In this document: positions 40,969 to 50,574 of the stretch, one piece after another
How positions within the stretch are numbered: the first letter of the stretch is position 1
Layout of the letters: each line of letters begins with the position of its first letter
Assembly (NCBI RefSeq): GCF_900129465.1
Contig: NZ_FSRA01000001.1
Location: 372,001-436,000, forward strand
Reading direction: 5' to 3'
DNA from: Chitinophaga niabensis
GTDB taxonomy: Bacteria; Bacteroidota; Bacteroidia; Chitinophagales; Chitinophagaceae
DNA length: 64,000 nt
Notes under the pieces: generated by a model
Seen by the model: the letters and a program-made list of their open reading frames with translations, nothing else
Databases searched by the model: none
Told to the model about the DNA's origin: nothing
Made by a program: the position numbers and the translations under genes

Positions 40969-43900
40969 ATGAAAAAAATCAGACTAGGACCGGCATCCAG
41001 GCCCGGAGTACCTGTCATTCCACTTGTCAAGCTCCTGCTCATGATGAAAATGACTGCCATTATTATCTGTATGTGTTCCATGCAATCTTTTGCCCTTATC
41101 GGGCGGGCGCAGGAAAAGGTTTCACTTAACCTGAAACAGAGCTCCCTCAAAAAAGCGCTCAAGGCAATTGAGAAGCAAACATCCATTCACTTTGTGTACA
41201 ACGATGAAATGCTGCAGGATGCAGCATTGGTAGATGTTGCCGTAAAAGAGAAGGCATGGACGGAAACACTGCACCAGATCCTGAAAAATACCAGCCTCAG
41301 TTATAAACTGGTGGACGATAACCTGGTAGTGATCACTTATACTGCCAATAAAGCGCAGACGGTGGCAAGGGGAAAAGTAACAGATGCATCCGGCCAGCCG
41401 CTTATTGGCGTGAGCCTCTGGGAAAAAGGTTCCAGCAATGGTACGGTTACCAGGGAGGATGGTTCTTTTTCTCTCTCCGTAAAAAGTGATACCTCTACTA
41501 TCGTATTTAAATATATCGGCTTCGCCGTGAAAGAAATGCAGGCTTCCACCAATATGACCGTTGTGCTGGAAGCAGATAACACATCTTTAAATGAAGTAGT
41601 GGTAGTGGGTTATGGTACACAGAAAGCAGCGAACCTTACAGGGGCTGTGGCAACGGTTTCTGCTAAAACACTGGAGAGCCGGCCGTTGACTAACCTCGCG
41701 CAGGGGTTGCAGGGAACGTTGCCGGGATTGAATGTCAATTTGAATAATGGTGCACCGGGTCAGGGGGCGAGTTTTAATTTAAGAGGAGCTATAACAGGTT
41801 TTGGGTCAGCTTCACCTTTGGTGTTGGTGGATGGTGTGGTAATGGACCCTAACCTGATCAACCCCGATGATGTGGAAAATGTTACGGTATTGAAAGATGC
41901 TGCCTCTGCTGCTATCTATGGTGGCCGGGCTGCTTACGGTGTGATCCTCATCACCACTAAAAGTGGTAAACAAGGCAAACTGAATGTGAGCTATTCCGGT
42001 AATTATACCATCAGCAGGCCTACACGTATGCCTGATTATCTCAGTGGTTCCGCATATATCAATATGTTCCGCGATGCCGTGCGCAGAGCTGGCGGCAACA
42101 GTTATAATTATACAGATCAGGATTCCATCCTTGCTGCAAAATTCCTGGCAGACCCCGCCAATAATTCAGATGTATATGTTGACCCGGACAGGCCAAACCG
42201 ATACCGGTATGTAGGTAACACAGACTGGATAGATGTACTGTATCCTGGTTATCAGCCACAACAGCAACATAATATTTCCCTTGCCGGCGGTGAAGGAAAA
42301 ACTACTTATGCTGCCAGCCTGGGATACTTTAACCAGGAAGGCTTGCTGAGAGAAGCAGATCAGCAATACAAACGTTATAATGCCTCTTTAAGGCTAACGA
42401 ATAAAACCACCAGCTGGCTGGACCTTAATTTTAAAGCCAGCCTGAACCACTCTACCTTAAATACGCCTAACGGTACCCAGTTCAATGATGCTTCATCACA
42501 AAACTGGTCTTTCCTGCCAACGGACCTTACACCATTAATGCCCGTAAGGCATCCGGACGGTAATTTCTCCGGCCAGGGTAACTATACCAATATGGTGGCG
42601 CTGATGAAACTGAATGGCCGCCAGAAATACGATATCAACGATGTGTGGTTAACAGGCGGTTTCGTGATCAAACCTATTAAGAATGTGCGCATCGTAACAG
42701 ATTATACCTGGAACGGATACTTCTATAATAAGACACAACACTATAAAGCATTCAGTGAATACGGTGCAAATGGGGCATTACTGGGAACTTATCCCTGGAC
42801 AACCCCCAGCCGTCTGTTTCAGACCAATAGCAGCGATAGTTATTATGCCCTCAATTCCTATGCGGAGTATGAGAACACTTTCGGCGGCAAACATTACCTG
42901 AAAGCAATGGTGGGGTATAACGAAGAATTGAAACAGAACAGGAGTTTCGGCGTAACGGCAAAGAACCTCGTAGATCCAACCCTGCCCAGCCTCGTTCCCA
43001 ACAACGATAAGAACCCTGCATTGACGGCCGCGCAATCAGAATGGGCAGTAAGTGGTTCATTCTTTCGGTTAAATTATATCTATGCAGATAAATATCTGCT
43101 GGAAGTGAATGGCCGTTACGATGGTACATCCCGTTTCCGCAGAGGTAACAGGTATTTATTCACACCATCTGTATCTGCCGGTTGGCGTGTGTCCCAGGAG
43201 AAGTTCTTTGCTCCTGTGAGCAATATCGTGAATGATCTCAAGATCAGGGGATCTTATGGCTCATTAGGAAACCAGTTCACCGAATCTAACTATCCATACA
43301 TTGCCACGATGCCGATAGGTCAAACGGCTTATGTGTTTAACGATAACCTCACCAGTCCTTATGTTGGAGCACCTGCACTGGTAAATCCCGGATTTACCTG
43401 GGAGAAAGTGACCACTGTGAACATAGGTGTGGATGCGTCTTTCCTGAAGAACAGGCTGGGACTGGTATTTGACCGTTATGTGAGAACGGTGAAAGATGTG
43501 CTTCGCGCTTCTGCTGCTCAGCCGGGTATCCTGGGAGCTACCCCGCCAACCTCAAACTCTGCGGATGTGCAAACAAAAGGATGGGAACTGAACCTCACCT
43601 GGCGCGATAACATTTCGAAGGATTTTAATTATAATATCGCCTTTAATTTATCTGACAATATTTCTAAGGTTACGAAATATGCAACTAATCCAAAAGGCCT
43701 AATAACAGATCCTTTCTACGTAGGCCATACACTGGGCGAAGTTTGGGGATACACAACAGCGGGATTTTTCCAGTCTGCAGATGAAGTAAGTAAATCCGCT
43801 TCTCAAAAAGAGATCTGGGGCGGAGACTGGCTGCCGGGCGATATCCGTTACGTAGATCTGGACGGGAACGGCGTAATTAACGCAGGCGATAACACCACTA

Positions 43901-44406
43901 CAAATCCCGGAGACAAACGTATCATTGGTAATACCACTCCCCGTTACCAGTTTGGGCTGAACATCGGCGCAGATTACAAAGGCTTTGATGCCACGGTATT
44001 CTTCCAGGGAACCATGAAGCGCGACTACTGGTTAGGCGGCGCTTACTTCTGGGGCCTGGTGGATGAATGGTCCGTACCATTAAAACACAACCTGGATACA
44101 TGGACGCCTGAGAACAGGAATGCTTATTACCCTGTGAACAAAATAGGCGCCTGGTACGATCAGGAAACACAAACAAAATATAAACAGAATGCGGCCTACG
44201 CACGCTTAAAACAGGTAACCCTCGGGTATTCCCTGCCACAGTCGCTGTTATCAAGAGCAAAGATTGCCCGTGTAAGAGTGTATGTAACAGGGCAGAACCT
44301 GTTTGAGATCACTAAACTGCACAAAGCTTTTGATCCCGAATTACTGGGTGGCCAAACGTATCCTTTAAGCCGTGCCTGGTCTTTTGGCCTTCAGGTAGGC
44401 TTATAA
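40969..44406 (+). CDS. SusC/RagA-type TonB-dependent outer-membrane receptor with STN domain
   Basis: 1145 residues. Signal peptide region (first ~48), STN domain (~50-115: VSLNLKQSSLKKALKAIEKQ, KAWTETLHQILKNTSLSY), a carboxypeptidase-regulatory-like domain (VARGKVTDASGQPLIGVSL), the plug (LNEVVVVGYGTQKAANLTGA, AQGLQGTLPGLNVN, VENVTVLKDAASAAIYGGRA) and a full SusC barrel with the C-terminal TLGYSLPQSLL and the last YPLSRAWSFGLQVGL. Imports an oligosaccharide bound by SusD. The STN domain with FecR upstream predicts trans-envelope signalling. The two genes after it complete the locus. Confidence 0.95.
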   Translation: MKKIRLGPASRPGVPVIPLVKLLLMMKMTAIIICMCSMQSFALIGRAQEKVSLNLKQSSLKKALKAIEKQTSIHFVYNDEMLQDAALVDVAVKEKAWTETLHQILKNTSLSYKLVDDNLVVITYTANKAQTVARGKVTDASGQPLIGVSLWEKGSSNGTVTREDGSFSLSVKSDTSTIVFKYIGFAVKEMQASTNMTVVLEADNTSLNEVVVVGYGTQKAANLTGAVATVSAKTLESRPLTNLAQGLQGTLPGLNVNLNNGAPGQGASFNLRGAITGFGSASPLVLVDGVVMDPNLINPDDVENVTVLKDAASAAIYGGRAAYGVILITTKSGKQGKLNVSYSGNYTISRPTRMPDYLSGSAYINMFRDAVRRAGGNSYNYTDQDSILAAKFLADPANNSDVYVDPDRPNRYRYVGNTDWIDVLYPGYQPQQQHNISLAGGEGKTTYAASLGYFNQEGLLREADQQYKRYNASLRLTNKTTSWLDLNFKASLNHSTLNTPNGTQFNDASSQNWSFLPTDLTPLMPVRHPDGNFSGQGNYTNMVALMKLNGRQKYDINDVWLTGGFVIKPIKNVRIVTDYTWNGYFYNKTQHYKAFSEYGANGALLGTYPWTTPSRLFQTNSSDSYYALNSYAEYENTFGGKHYLKAMVGYNEELKQNRSFGVTAKNLVDPTLPSLVPNNDKNPALTAAQSEWAVSGSFFRLNYIYADKYLLEVNGRYDGTSRFRRGNRYLFTPSVSAGWRVSQEKFFAPVSNIVNDLKIRGSYGSLGNQFTESNYPYIATMPIGQTAYVFNDNLTSPYVGAPALVNPGFTWEKVTTVNIGVDASFLKNRLGLVFDRYVRTVKDVLRASAAQPGILGATPPTSNSADVQTKGWELNLTWRDNISKDFNYNIAFNLSDNISKVTKYATNPKGLITDPFYVGHTLGEVWGYTTAGFFQSADEVSKSASQKEIWGGDWLPGDIRYVDLDGNGVINAGDNTTTNPGDKRIIGNTTPRYQFGLNIGADYKGFDATVFFQGTMKRDYWLGGAYFWGLVDEWSVPLKHNLDTWTPENRNAYYPVNKIGAWYDQETQTKYKQNAAYARLKQVTLGYSLPQSLLSRAKIARVRVYVTGQNLFEITKLHKAFDPELLGGQTYPLSRAWSFGLQVGL

Positions 44407-44431
44407 TTCTGTTACATCAAATTTGTTAATT

Positions 44432-46111
44432 ATGAGGACGATACACGCTTTATATATATTCGCACTGATCCTGCTGCTGGGTGCCTGCAAAAAGGAAGAT
44501 TTCCTGGACAGGTTTCCGCAGGATGCTATCAGTGATCCCACATATTTCAAAAATGAAAACGACCTGAAATTATACCTCAATCGTTTTTATGATGCGCTGC
44601 CCGTTCAACGCGGCAACAACGAAGCCAATTCAGACAACTTTGCACAAGGCAACCGCAATACTTTCCTGGCAGGTGAATATGTGGTACCTGCCACAGACGA
44701 TAACTGGAGTTATGCCGGCTGGGCCAATATCCGTTATGTGAACTATTTCCTGCAACGTTATAACCGCGCAGAAATGGATGCTGCACTGAAGAACAATTAC
44801 GCGGCAGAAGGCCGCTTTTTCAGAGCTTTGTTCTACTGGGATAAAGTAAAAAGATATGGTGCAGTGCCCTGGATCAACACAGACCTTACAGATACTTCCA
44901 CTGCTATATTATTCGGACCACGCCAGCCGCACAAACAGGTAATGGATTCCGTACTGGCTGATCTGAACTTTGCAGTAGCCAATGCAGCGGAAGCCACCAA
45001 TACGCAATTCGCCGGGAGGATAACCAAAGATGTAGCCTTAGCCCTGAAAGCAAGGATCTGCCTCTGGGAAGGTACTTTCCGCAAATACCAGGCACTCGGG
45101 GATGAACAAACTTACCTCCGGGAAGCGGTTACGGCATCAGAAACACTGATCAACAGCGGCCGTTACAGTATCTATAAAACCGGTAATCCGCAAAAGGATT
45201 ACTACAACCTGTTCATCCAGGAAGAACTGAGAGGCAATAAAGAAACAATCCTGGCCATGCGCTACATCAAAGATGTGAGCATGCATAACCTCACCCGCCA
45301 GATCTCAGATGTATGGCCTGCGCTGACCAAAAACTTTGTACGTTCTTTCCTGGATAAAAATGGAGTACCTACTGCACTCAGCCCATTGTACCAGGGAGAT
45401 GAAACACTGGATAAAGAAATGATAGACCGCGATCCGCGTTTTTCACAGATCGTAGCTACCCGCGGGTTCTCTTTTACCAACAATCCTAACGGCACCCGTG
45501 ATGAAATGACACTGCCCCGTATCCCGGGAGTGGTTACAGGATATGCTGCAGTGAAGAATTACAGCCCTGATCCTGCGCAATGGAATGCCAACCAATCTAC
45601 TTTAGACTTGTTCATTTTCAGATATGCTGAAACACTGCTCATCTATGCAGAAGCCAAAGCAGAACTCGGAGAAGCTGACCAGGCTGTGATAGATAAAACC
45701 ATCAACAAGATCAGGGAACGTGTAGGTATGGCCAATATGGTGATTGCTACGCTGGTAAAAGATCCACAATCTATCTTTCCCACATTGCCGGTATTGCTGG
45801 ATGAGATCAGGAGAGAAAGAAGGATTGAGTTAGTAGGAGAGGGCTTCCGCTTTGATGACCTGCTGCGCTGGAAAGCCGGTAACCTCATCAATAACGCGGA
45901 AACCATCCTGGGCATGAAGCTCACACCTGCACTCAGGGCACAATACCCTACCAACCAGGTAAGCAATGTACAGGTAGATGCGAACTTCTACATCCGGGTA
46001 TATCCTAATATCGCCGCCAGGACCTGGAACGATAAAATGTACCTGTTCCCGCTCCCTACCAATGAATTAACCTTGAATCCTGCTCTGCTGCCACAGAACC
46101 AGGGATGGTAA
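44432..46111 (+). CDS. SusD/RagB-type substrate-binding lipoprotein
   Basis: 559 residues from the ATG at 44432. Lipobox ALILLLGAC (Cys18), then KKEDFLDRFPQDAISDPTYF, a typical SusD opening. RKAGNLINN near the end and the closing LFPLPTNELTLNPALLPQNQGW (split: LFPLPTNELTL, LLPQNQGW) are standard SusD features, as is AEARLLIYAEAK-like AETLLIYAEAKAELGEAD. It sits on the outer surface as the lid of the SusC channel. The lipoprotein gene downstream starts 17 bases after the stop. Confidence 0.95.
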   Translation: MRTIHALYIFALILLLGACKKEDFLDRFPQDAISDPTYFKNENDLKLYLNRFYDALPVQRGNNEANSDNFAQGNRNTFLAGEYVVPATDDNWSYAGWANIRYVNYFLQRYNRAEMDAALKNNYAAEGRFFRALFYWDKVKRYGAVPWINTDLTDTSTAILFGPRQPHKQVMDSVLADLNFAVANAAEATNTQFAGRITKDVALALKARICLWEGTFRKYQALGDEQTYLREAVTASETLINSGRYSIYKTGNPQKDYYNLFIQEELRGNKETILAMRYIKDVSMHNLTRQISDVWPALTKNFVRSFLDKNGVPTALSPLYQGDETLDKEMIDRDPRFSQIVATRGFSFTNNPNGTRDEMTLPRIPGVVTGYAAVKNYSPDPAQWNANQSTLDLFIFRYAETLLIYAEAKAELGEADQAVIDKTINKIRERVGMANMVIATLVKDPQSIFPTLPVLLDEIRRERRIELVGEGFRFDDLLRWKAGNLINNAETILGMKLTPALRAQYPTNQVSNVQVDANFYIRVYPNIAARTWNDKMYLFPLPTNELTLNPALLPQNQGW

Positions 46112-46128
46112 AGTCTAAAACTGAAACA

Positions 46129-47100
46129 ATGAACAGATTATTCCTATACATACTCCTGGGCGGTATCATTGCCTGTAAAAAGGATACCGCTTTCAGCAAG
46201 AAAGATGGCGACGTACGTGTTTACATGTCACAAGCCATCAGTAGTGCTTTTACGGATATCACAGTGAACCGCAGGGCACCATTGCAATCGGATAGTGCCT
46301 ATGCTTTTGATGTGAATGCTTTTTTTGCCGGTACCGGTTACTTAACCGCACCCCGGGATATCAATGTGCGTTTTGCACTGGATTATACCAAATGGGATTC
46401 CATCAATACTGCCCGCGTAAATGCAGGGCAACCCGCATTTGAAAAGATACCGGACAATATCTTCTCATTTGCAAAAGCACAGACCGTTATCAAAAAAGGC
46501 ACCACCATCAGCGATAACATCAGCTTTACCATCAATGCCAAACTGATCCAGGAAGGACATAATTACATGATCCCTGTTAGGCTGGAGGCTGCAGATGGTT
46601 TTGCCCTCAACCAGGCAAAGGCCATTACTTATTTTGTAGTAAAGGTTACACCACCTGTATACCCGGAAATAAACCGCAGTGCCTGGACCATTCTACACGT
46701 GGATTCGGAGGAAGCAAACGGAGAAGGCCCCAACAACGGCCGCGCGATCTTTGCACTGGATGGTTTGCTGAATACCTTCTGGCATACCCAATGGGATGGG
46801 GGAGAACCACCGTTGCCGCATCATATCGCCATAGATATGAAAGCCACGCAAACGTTGTCCGGCCTTTATCTCACTGCCCGTCAGAATGCCCCCAGCGGTG
46901 CGCCTAAAACAGTGGTAGTGGAAGCAAGTACAGATGGTACAACCTGGCAGGCAGCCGGTACCTATCAGCTGCTGGCTATCAATGCCAGGCAGCCTGTATT
47001 TTTTACGCAAACATTCAATGTGAGATATTTTAGGGTAACGGTAACTGCAACGCATGGCAATACCAATATTACCTTTTTTGCAGAGGTGAGTGCTTTCTGA
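46129..47100 (+). CDS. DUF1735/discoidin surface lipoprotein
   Basis: 323 residues from the ATG at 46129; lipobox LLGGIIACKK (Cys around residue 15). The N-terminal part (VRVYMSQA, VNFAL-like INVRFALDYTKWDSINTARV) reads as a DUF1735 domain; residues from ~185 (RSAWTILHVDSEEANG and GLLNTFWHTQWDG, IAIDMKATQTLSGLYLTARQ, FFTQTFNVRYFRVTVTATHG) form an F5/8 type C (discoidin) carbohydrate-binding domain. It is most likely a surface glycan-binding protein of the same operon. A bidirectional hairpin follows. Confidence 0.88.
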   Translation: MNRLFLYILLGGIIACKKDTAFSKKDGDVRVYMSQAISSAFTDITVNRRAPLQSDSAYAFDVNAFFAGTGYLTAPRDINVRFALDYTKWDSINTARVNAGQPAFEKIPDNIFSFAKAQTVIKKGTTISDNISFTINAKLIQEGHNYMIPVRLEAADGFALNQAKAITYFVVKVTPPVYPEINRSAWTILHVDSEEANGEGPNNGRAIFALDGLLNTFWHTQWDGGEPPLPHHIAIDMKATQTLSGLYLTARQNAPSGAPKTVVVEASTDGTTWQAAGTYQLLAINARQPVFFTQTFNVRYFRVTVTATHGNTNITFFAEVSAF

Positions 47101-47115
47101 GGGTCTGATTGTTAT

Positions 47116-47148
47116 ACACCGGCGGCAAAAGGCTGCCGGTGTTCTTTT
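47116..47148. terminator. Bidirectional terminator
   Basis: ACACCGGCGGC (47116-47126) pairs with GCTGCCGGTGT (47132-47142), with one G-T pair, and is followed by TCTTTT. It separates the surface-lipoprotein gene from the convergent sensor kinase, whose stop starts at 47147. Confidence 0.8.
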
Positions 47149-48382
47149 AAAAAAGAACCGTGAACACATGCTGCTGATCAGCATAATGATACTTAACCTT
47201 CCAGCCATTCAACTGGCAGATCTGTTGTACAATGGCCAACCCCAAACCTGTAGATTGTACATGCTTCGTGCTTTTCCTGAACCGGTCAAACAAAAACTCT
47301 GCAGGGAAATCCAGTTCCGCACCGGTATTGGAGATCTGGAACTGATCTGTGGAAAGAGAGATATTGATCAACCCGCCTTCTTCTGTATACCGCAATGCAT
47401 TGGATATAAGATTGGATACAAGGATCTCGCATAAGTAAGGATTCGATAATACCGATGTACGACCGATATGCGTGGATGCCGCTACTTCTTTCACCGTAAA
47501 CAGTTCTTCCATCGTTTCCAGGTGCTGCCTGATCACTTCATCAAACCATATCATCTGTTTATCCGCAAAAGTATTATTGTCCAGTTTAGCTAATAACAAC
47601 AGGTTCTTGTTCATCCGCTTCAACCTGTCTACCCCTGATTTTGCCTGCGTAATATGCCGCGACATTTCTTCACTCACATTCAACTGGCTGATCCTGTCCA
47701 GCTTGGATTGAATAATGCCAAGTGGTGTTTGTATCTCGTGAGAAGCATTCTCTGTAAACTCCCGCAGTGCATTATACTCCCTGTGACTGCGCTGGGTCAT
47801 ATCAAATAGTGTATGCTGCATTTCTTTGAATTCTTTGATAGGGGAGTCGTATAACTTTAATGCTTCATCATTGGTAACGGAAAAGTTCTTGATGCTTTCC
47901 AGGTTCAGGAAAAAAGGTTTCCATATTTTCCTGCTGGAAAAATAGGTGATCAATACACTGGAAATGGCCAGCAGGAGCGTAGTGCCCAGCAGCGCGGTAA
48001 AGATCATTTTGAAGTATTCATTCCATCCGATATAGGTGGTCATTACTTTAATGTGATAGTTTTCTCCGCGGATGTTCTTAACAATATCCAGGTAATGATA
48101 ATCTTCCGTTACTTTCTGGATAGGATCAAACAGCAAGGTATCTCCATATACCGGTTGCAGGCGTACAGGATCTGTTGTTTTGGTGATCTCAGTGAAAAGA
48201 TAATGGGCATCTTTCCCTTCTTCCAGCTGCCTGCTTATTGTTGCAGCCTGTAAGGCCAGCTGTTCATTCATTTCGGCCGTTACCTCTTCCTGCAGGAAAA
48301 GATATAAGCCGGCGCCGGTGATCAGCAGGATAACAATGGTGGCCAGCAGGAAGTCCCGCGTTGTTCTGTGTAGTAATTTCAT
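47147..48382 (-). CDS. Sensor histidine kinase (HisKA type)
   Basis: 411 residues: membrane helix at 11-29, an extracytoplasmic section (30-125), a second helix (128-148), then the phospho-acceptor motif ENASHEIQTPLGIIQSKLD with His215 and the HATPase domain with N-box LISNALRYTEEGG and G2 STGLGLAIVQQIC. The sensor section has no Cys and I recognise no ligand fold. The gene overlaps the OmpR-type regulator by four bases. Partner of the regulator that likely binds the direct repeats upstream. Confidence 0.93.
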   Translation of the reverse strand: MKLLHRTTRDFLLATIVILLITGAGLYLFLQEEVTAEMNEQLALQAATISRQLEEGKDAHYLFTEITKTTDPVRLQPVYGDTLLFDPIQKVTEDYHYLDIVKNIRGENYHIKVMTTYIGWNEYFKMIFTALLGTTLLLAISSVLITYFSSRKIWKPFFLNLESIKNFSVTNDEALKLYDSPIKEFKEMQHTLFDMTQRSHREYNALREFTENASHEIQTPLGIIQSKLDRISQLNVSEEMSRHITQAKSGVDRLKRMNKNLLLLAKLDNNTFADKQMIWFDEVIRQHLETMEELFTVKEVAASTHIGRTSVLSNPYLCEILVSNLISNALRYTEEGGLINISLSTDQFQISNTGAELDFPAEFLFDRFRKSTKHVQSTGLGLAIVQQICQLNGWKVKYHYADQQHVFTVLF

Positions 48383-49056
48383 GGTGCCATGAATTTATAC
48401 CCCATGCCGTATACTGTTTTGATGTAATCAGTGCCGCTATGTGCGGTGATCTTTCTGCGCAGGTTCATCGTGTGTACATATACAGTGTCGTAATTGTCTG
48501 CCATGTCATAATGGTCTCCCCATAAATGTTCTGCAATAGATTGTTTGCTTACCACACGGTTTTTATTCACAATAAAATAGAGCAACAGTTCGTATTCTTT
48601 TTTAGTGAGGGAAATGATCTGATCTTTCCAGTGTACTTCCTGGGCGGCAGTGTCGATCATCAGCAGATCTATTTTCATCCGGTTATTGCCACTGAAAGAT
48701 TTTCTTCTCATCAGGGCATTGATGCGTGCATTGAGTTCTTCCAGGTGGAAGGGTTTGGTGATATAGTCATCTGCCCCCAATCCTAAACCGGCCACTTTAT
48801 CCGAAAGGGAATCCTTGGCGGAAATGATCAGTACGCCGGCATCTTTAAACTGGTCTTTCAGTAATTTTAGCAAAGCAAGCCCGTTCCCTCCCGGCAGGGT
48901 AATATCCAATACCACCACATCATATTCATATAAGGTGATCTTTTCTTCCCCTTCCTTATAATTAATGGCCTTTTCACAACGGTATCCCTGTTCTGTCAGG
49001 TAATTGTCCATCTCATCCAGCAATAAAGGCTCATCTTCTATAAGTAATAGCTTCAT
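48379..49056 (-). CDS. OmpR/PhoB-type response regulator
   Basis: 225 residues. Receiver with acidic E7/D8 and phospho-acceptor D51 (VVVLDITLPGGNG), plus conserved Lys near KPFHLEELNAR. The C-terminal winged helix reads ISLTKKEYELLLYFIVNKNR and ...SQSIAEHLWGDHYDMADNYD, VHTMNLRRKITAHSGTDYIK (shown in parts). It shares ATGA with the kinase. Its start lies two bases from a tandem 11-bp repeat that fits an OmpR-family binding site, so autoregulation is likely. Confidence 0.93.
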   Translation of the reverse strand: MKLLLIEDEPLLLDEMDNYLTEQGYRCEKAINYKEGEEKITLYEYDVVVLDITLPGGNGLALLKLLKDQFKDAGVLIISAKDSLSDKVAGLGLGADDYITKPFHLEELNARINALMRRKSFSGNNRMKIDLLMIDTAAQEVHWKDQIISLTKKEYELLLYFIVNKNRVVSKQSIAEHLWGDHYDMADNYDTVYVHTMNLRRKITAHSGTDYIKTVYGMGYKFMAP

Positions 49057-49058
49057 AA

Positions 49059-49080
49059 TTCTTTAGAATTTCTTTAGAAT
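49059..49080 (+). promoter_or_regulatory. Tandem 11-bp response-regulator box, copy 1
   Basis: TTCTTTAGAAT occurs twice in perfect tandem (49059-49069 and 49070-49080). The 11-bp spacing and CTTTAG core resemble PmrA/BasR-type boxes. It lies two bases from the regulator's own start codon and is followed by TCATCTTTTT. Confidence 0.65.
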
Positions 49081-49153
49081 TCATCTTTTTACGGGCAACC
49101 CCATGGTCGTAAAATTACGTATACGATCACGAAATACTGCTGTAAAAAAAGCA

Positions 49154-49190
49154 GGCTTTAGAATTTCTTTAGAATCACGCTTCATCTTTG
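49154..49190 (+). promoter_or_regulatory. Tandem 11-bp response-regulator box, copy 2, with promoter-like element
   Basis: GGCTTTAGAAT (49154-49164) and TTCTTTAGAAT (49165-49175) are followed by TTCATCTTTG (49181-49190), whose ATCTTTG part resembles a -7 element. The box would sit next to the promoter, as expected for activation, reading toward the DUF4856 operon. Confidence 0.6.
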
Positions 49191-49438
49191 TGGTGAATGC
49201 CATGTGTACAAAACCAGTTTGTATGCAATGGCGTTCTTTTTTTATTTGTGTAATGTTCAAAGATAGGGTCCTCCAAAACCTTTACTGTAGCTGATTCTGT
49301 GTTTTTTCTAAAGTTAGGAATGCATACATTTTATATCATAGGATTGTAAATTCAGCAGGCAGGGCATGTCGAAAACGGAAAATTATCGGTGTTTTCAGAA
49401 TTTCCCGATTACATAAACATGCCGCGTAGGGTACACGA

Positions 49439-49446
49439 TACCTTTG
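49439..49446 (+). promoter_or_regulatory. TAnnTTTG -7 element for DUF4856 operon
   Basis: TACCTTTG ends 14 bases before the ATG at 49461. Confidence 0.65.
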
Positions 49447-49460
49447 TGAAAAAATAGGGA

Positions 49461-50543
49461 ATGAGAAACAAACTGTACGCAGTCGTATTACTTTTAGGAG
49501 CAGCAGCCACCGTATCTTCCTGTAAGGATGATGATGCAGGAACACCTGTAAGACCATATACGGTTCCAACCACTTATTCATTTGCCAACGCGAATTATAC
49601 AAAATCCACACAGCGCGTAAAGATGCTGCTGGAACTGGATACTTATCTGAAAACAGCCAATACCGGTCTTACCACTGTGCCTTTGGACCAGGCGAAAGTG
49701 AACAACATGTGGGCTAATACCAATAACCCATTCGCAGATGCGAGCCTGAATACATCCGGCGTTAATATTAAAGATTTTACCACAGACGCTACTTTATATA
49801 AATTATTTGCAGACAGCGTATTGATCTATAATACTGGTACACCCGCGGTAGCAGGTACAGGCGGTTTTCTTCCCCGCAACACCGGTAAGATCATTGTAGG
49901 GCCGAGAGGTATGGAATATGGCCAGACCTTCCTGAAAGGTACTTTCAGTGGTTTCCTCTTCAAAAAAGCAGTAGATGCGCTGACTGCCGCAAAAGCAAAG
50001 TCTGCTACAGACACTGCTGCAGCACAACTGTTATGGGACGAAGCATTTGGTTACCTGGCTGTACCGGTTAACTACGATTCTTCTCTGGCTTATGCTAACA
50101 CGGATCCAAACAGGCCTTTACATTGGGGTGGTTACCTCCGTGAAAGGGGCAGAGGCATCCAGGCTGGTGGCATCATCTTCGGCGCTTTCCTGAAAGGCCG
50201 TGCTGCCATCGGCGGATATGATGTGAATGTGCGCAATGCACAGGCTGATATCATCCTGGCTAAATGGGAACAACTCGCCGCCGCCGCCGCTTTGGAATAT
50301 GTTACAGCTCCTACCGCATCAAGTGCTGTAGGTAATCCCGCTACACAGTTCCATGCGCTGTCTGAAGGTTTCGGATTTATTAAAACGTTTAAATACAGAC
50401 CATCTAACAGCAAATTGTCTGCTGCGAACTTTGCGATCCTGGAAGGTATCATGAACAAAGACTTTTATGCACTTGTAAACCAGGCCGGTTTTACGGATCT
50501 GAAACAAGCGCAGAATATAATTAAAACTACTTACGGCCTCTAG
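49461..50543 (+). CDS. DUF4856 lipoprotein
   Basis: 360 residues; lipobox AAATVSSCKDD (Cys21). The body is mostly helical, with GPRGMEYGQTFLKGTFSGFL, DEAFGYLAVPVNYD and HWGGYLRERGRGIQAGG, which fit DUF4856. In Bacteroidota DUF4856 genes commonly stand before an imelysin, HTTM and TonB-receptor gene, exactly the order seen here. Predicted to be attached to the periplasmic or outer face of the outer membrane, possibly binding a ligand for uptake. Not characterised. Confidence 0.85.
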   Translation: MRNKLYAVVLLLGAAATVSSCKDDDAGTPVRPYTVPTTYSFANANYTKSTQRVKMLLELDTYLKTANTGLTTVPLDQAKVNNMWANTNNPFADASLNTSGVNIKDFTTDATLYKLFADSVLIYNTGTPAVAGTGGFLPRNTGKIIVGPRGMEYGQTFLKGTFSGFLFKKAVDALTAAKAKSATDTAAAQLLWDEAFGYLAVPVNYDSSLAYANTDPNRPLHWGGYLRERGRGIQAGGIIFGAFLKGRAAIGGYDVNVRNAQADIILAKWEQLAAAAALEYVTAPTASSAVGNPATQFHALSEGFGFIKTFKYRPSNSKLSAANFAILEGIMNKDFYALVNQAGFTDLKQAQNIIKTTYGL

Positions 50544-50574
50544 GAGTCCGGGTAGCAAAATATGGCATAATGCC

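Larger units (their letters stand above)
49057..49460. other. 404-bp regulatory intergenic region
   Basis: Between the response-regulator start and the DUF4856 gene. It holds two 22-bp direct-repeat boxes (49059-49080 and 49154-49175), a candidate promoter after each, and a TAnnTTTG element at 49439. A 63-codon frame from 49103 is present but unconvincing. Beyond these I see nothing gene-like. Confidence 0.6.

Noticed and set aside
49103-49294. A 63-codon frame in the intergenic region before DUF4856
   Set aside because: It overlaps the second response-regulator box, has a poor start context and an unlikely composition.
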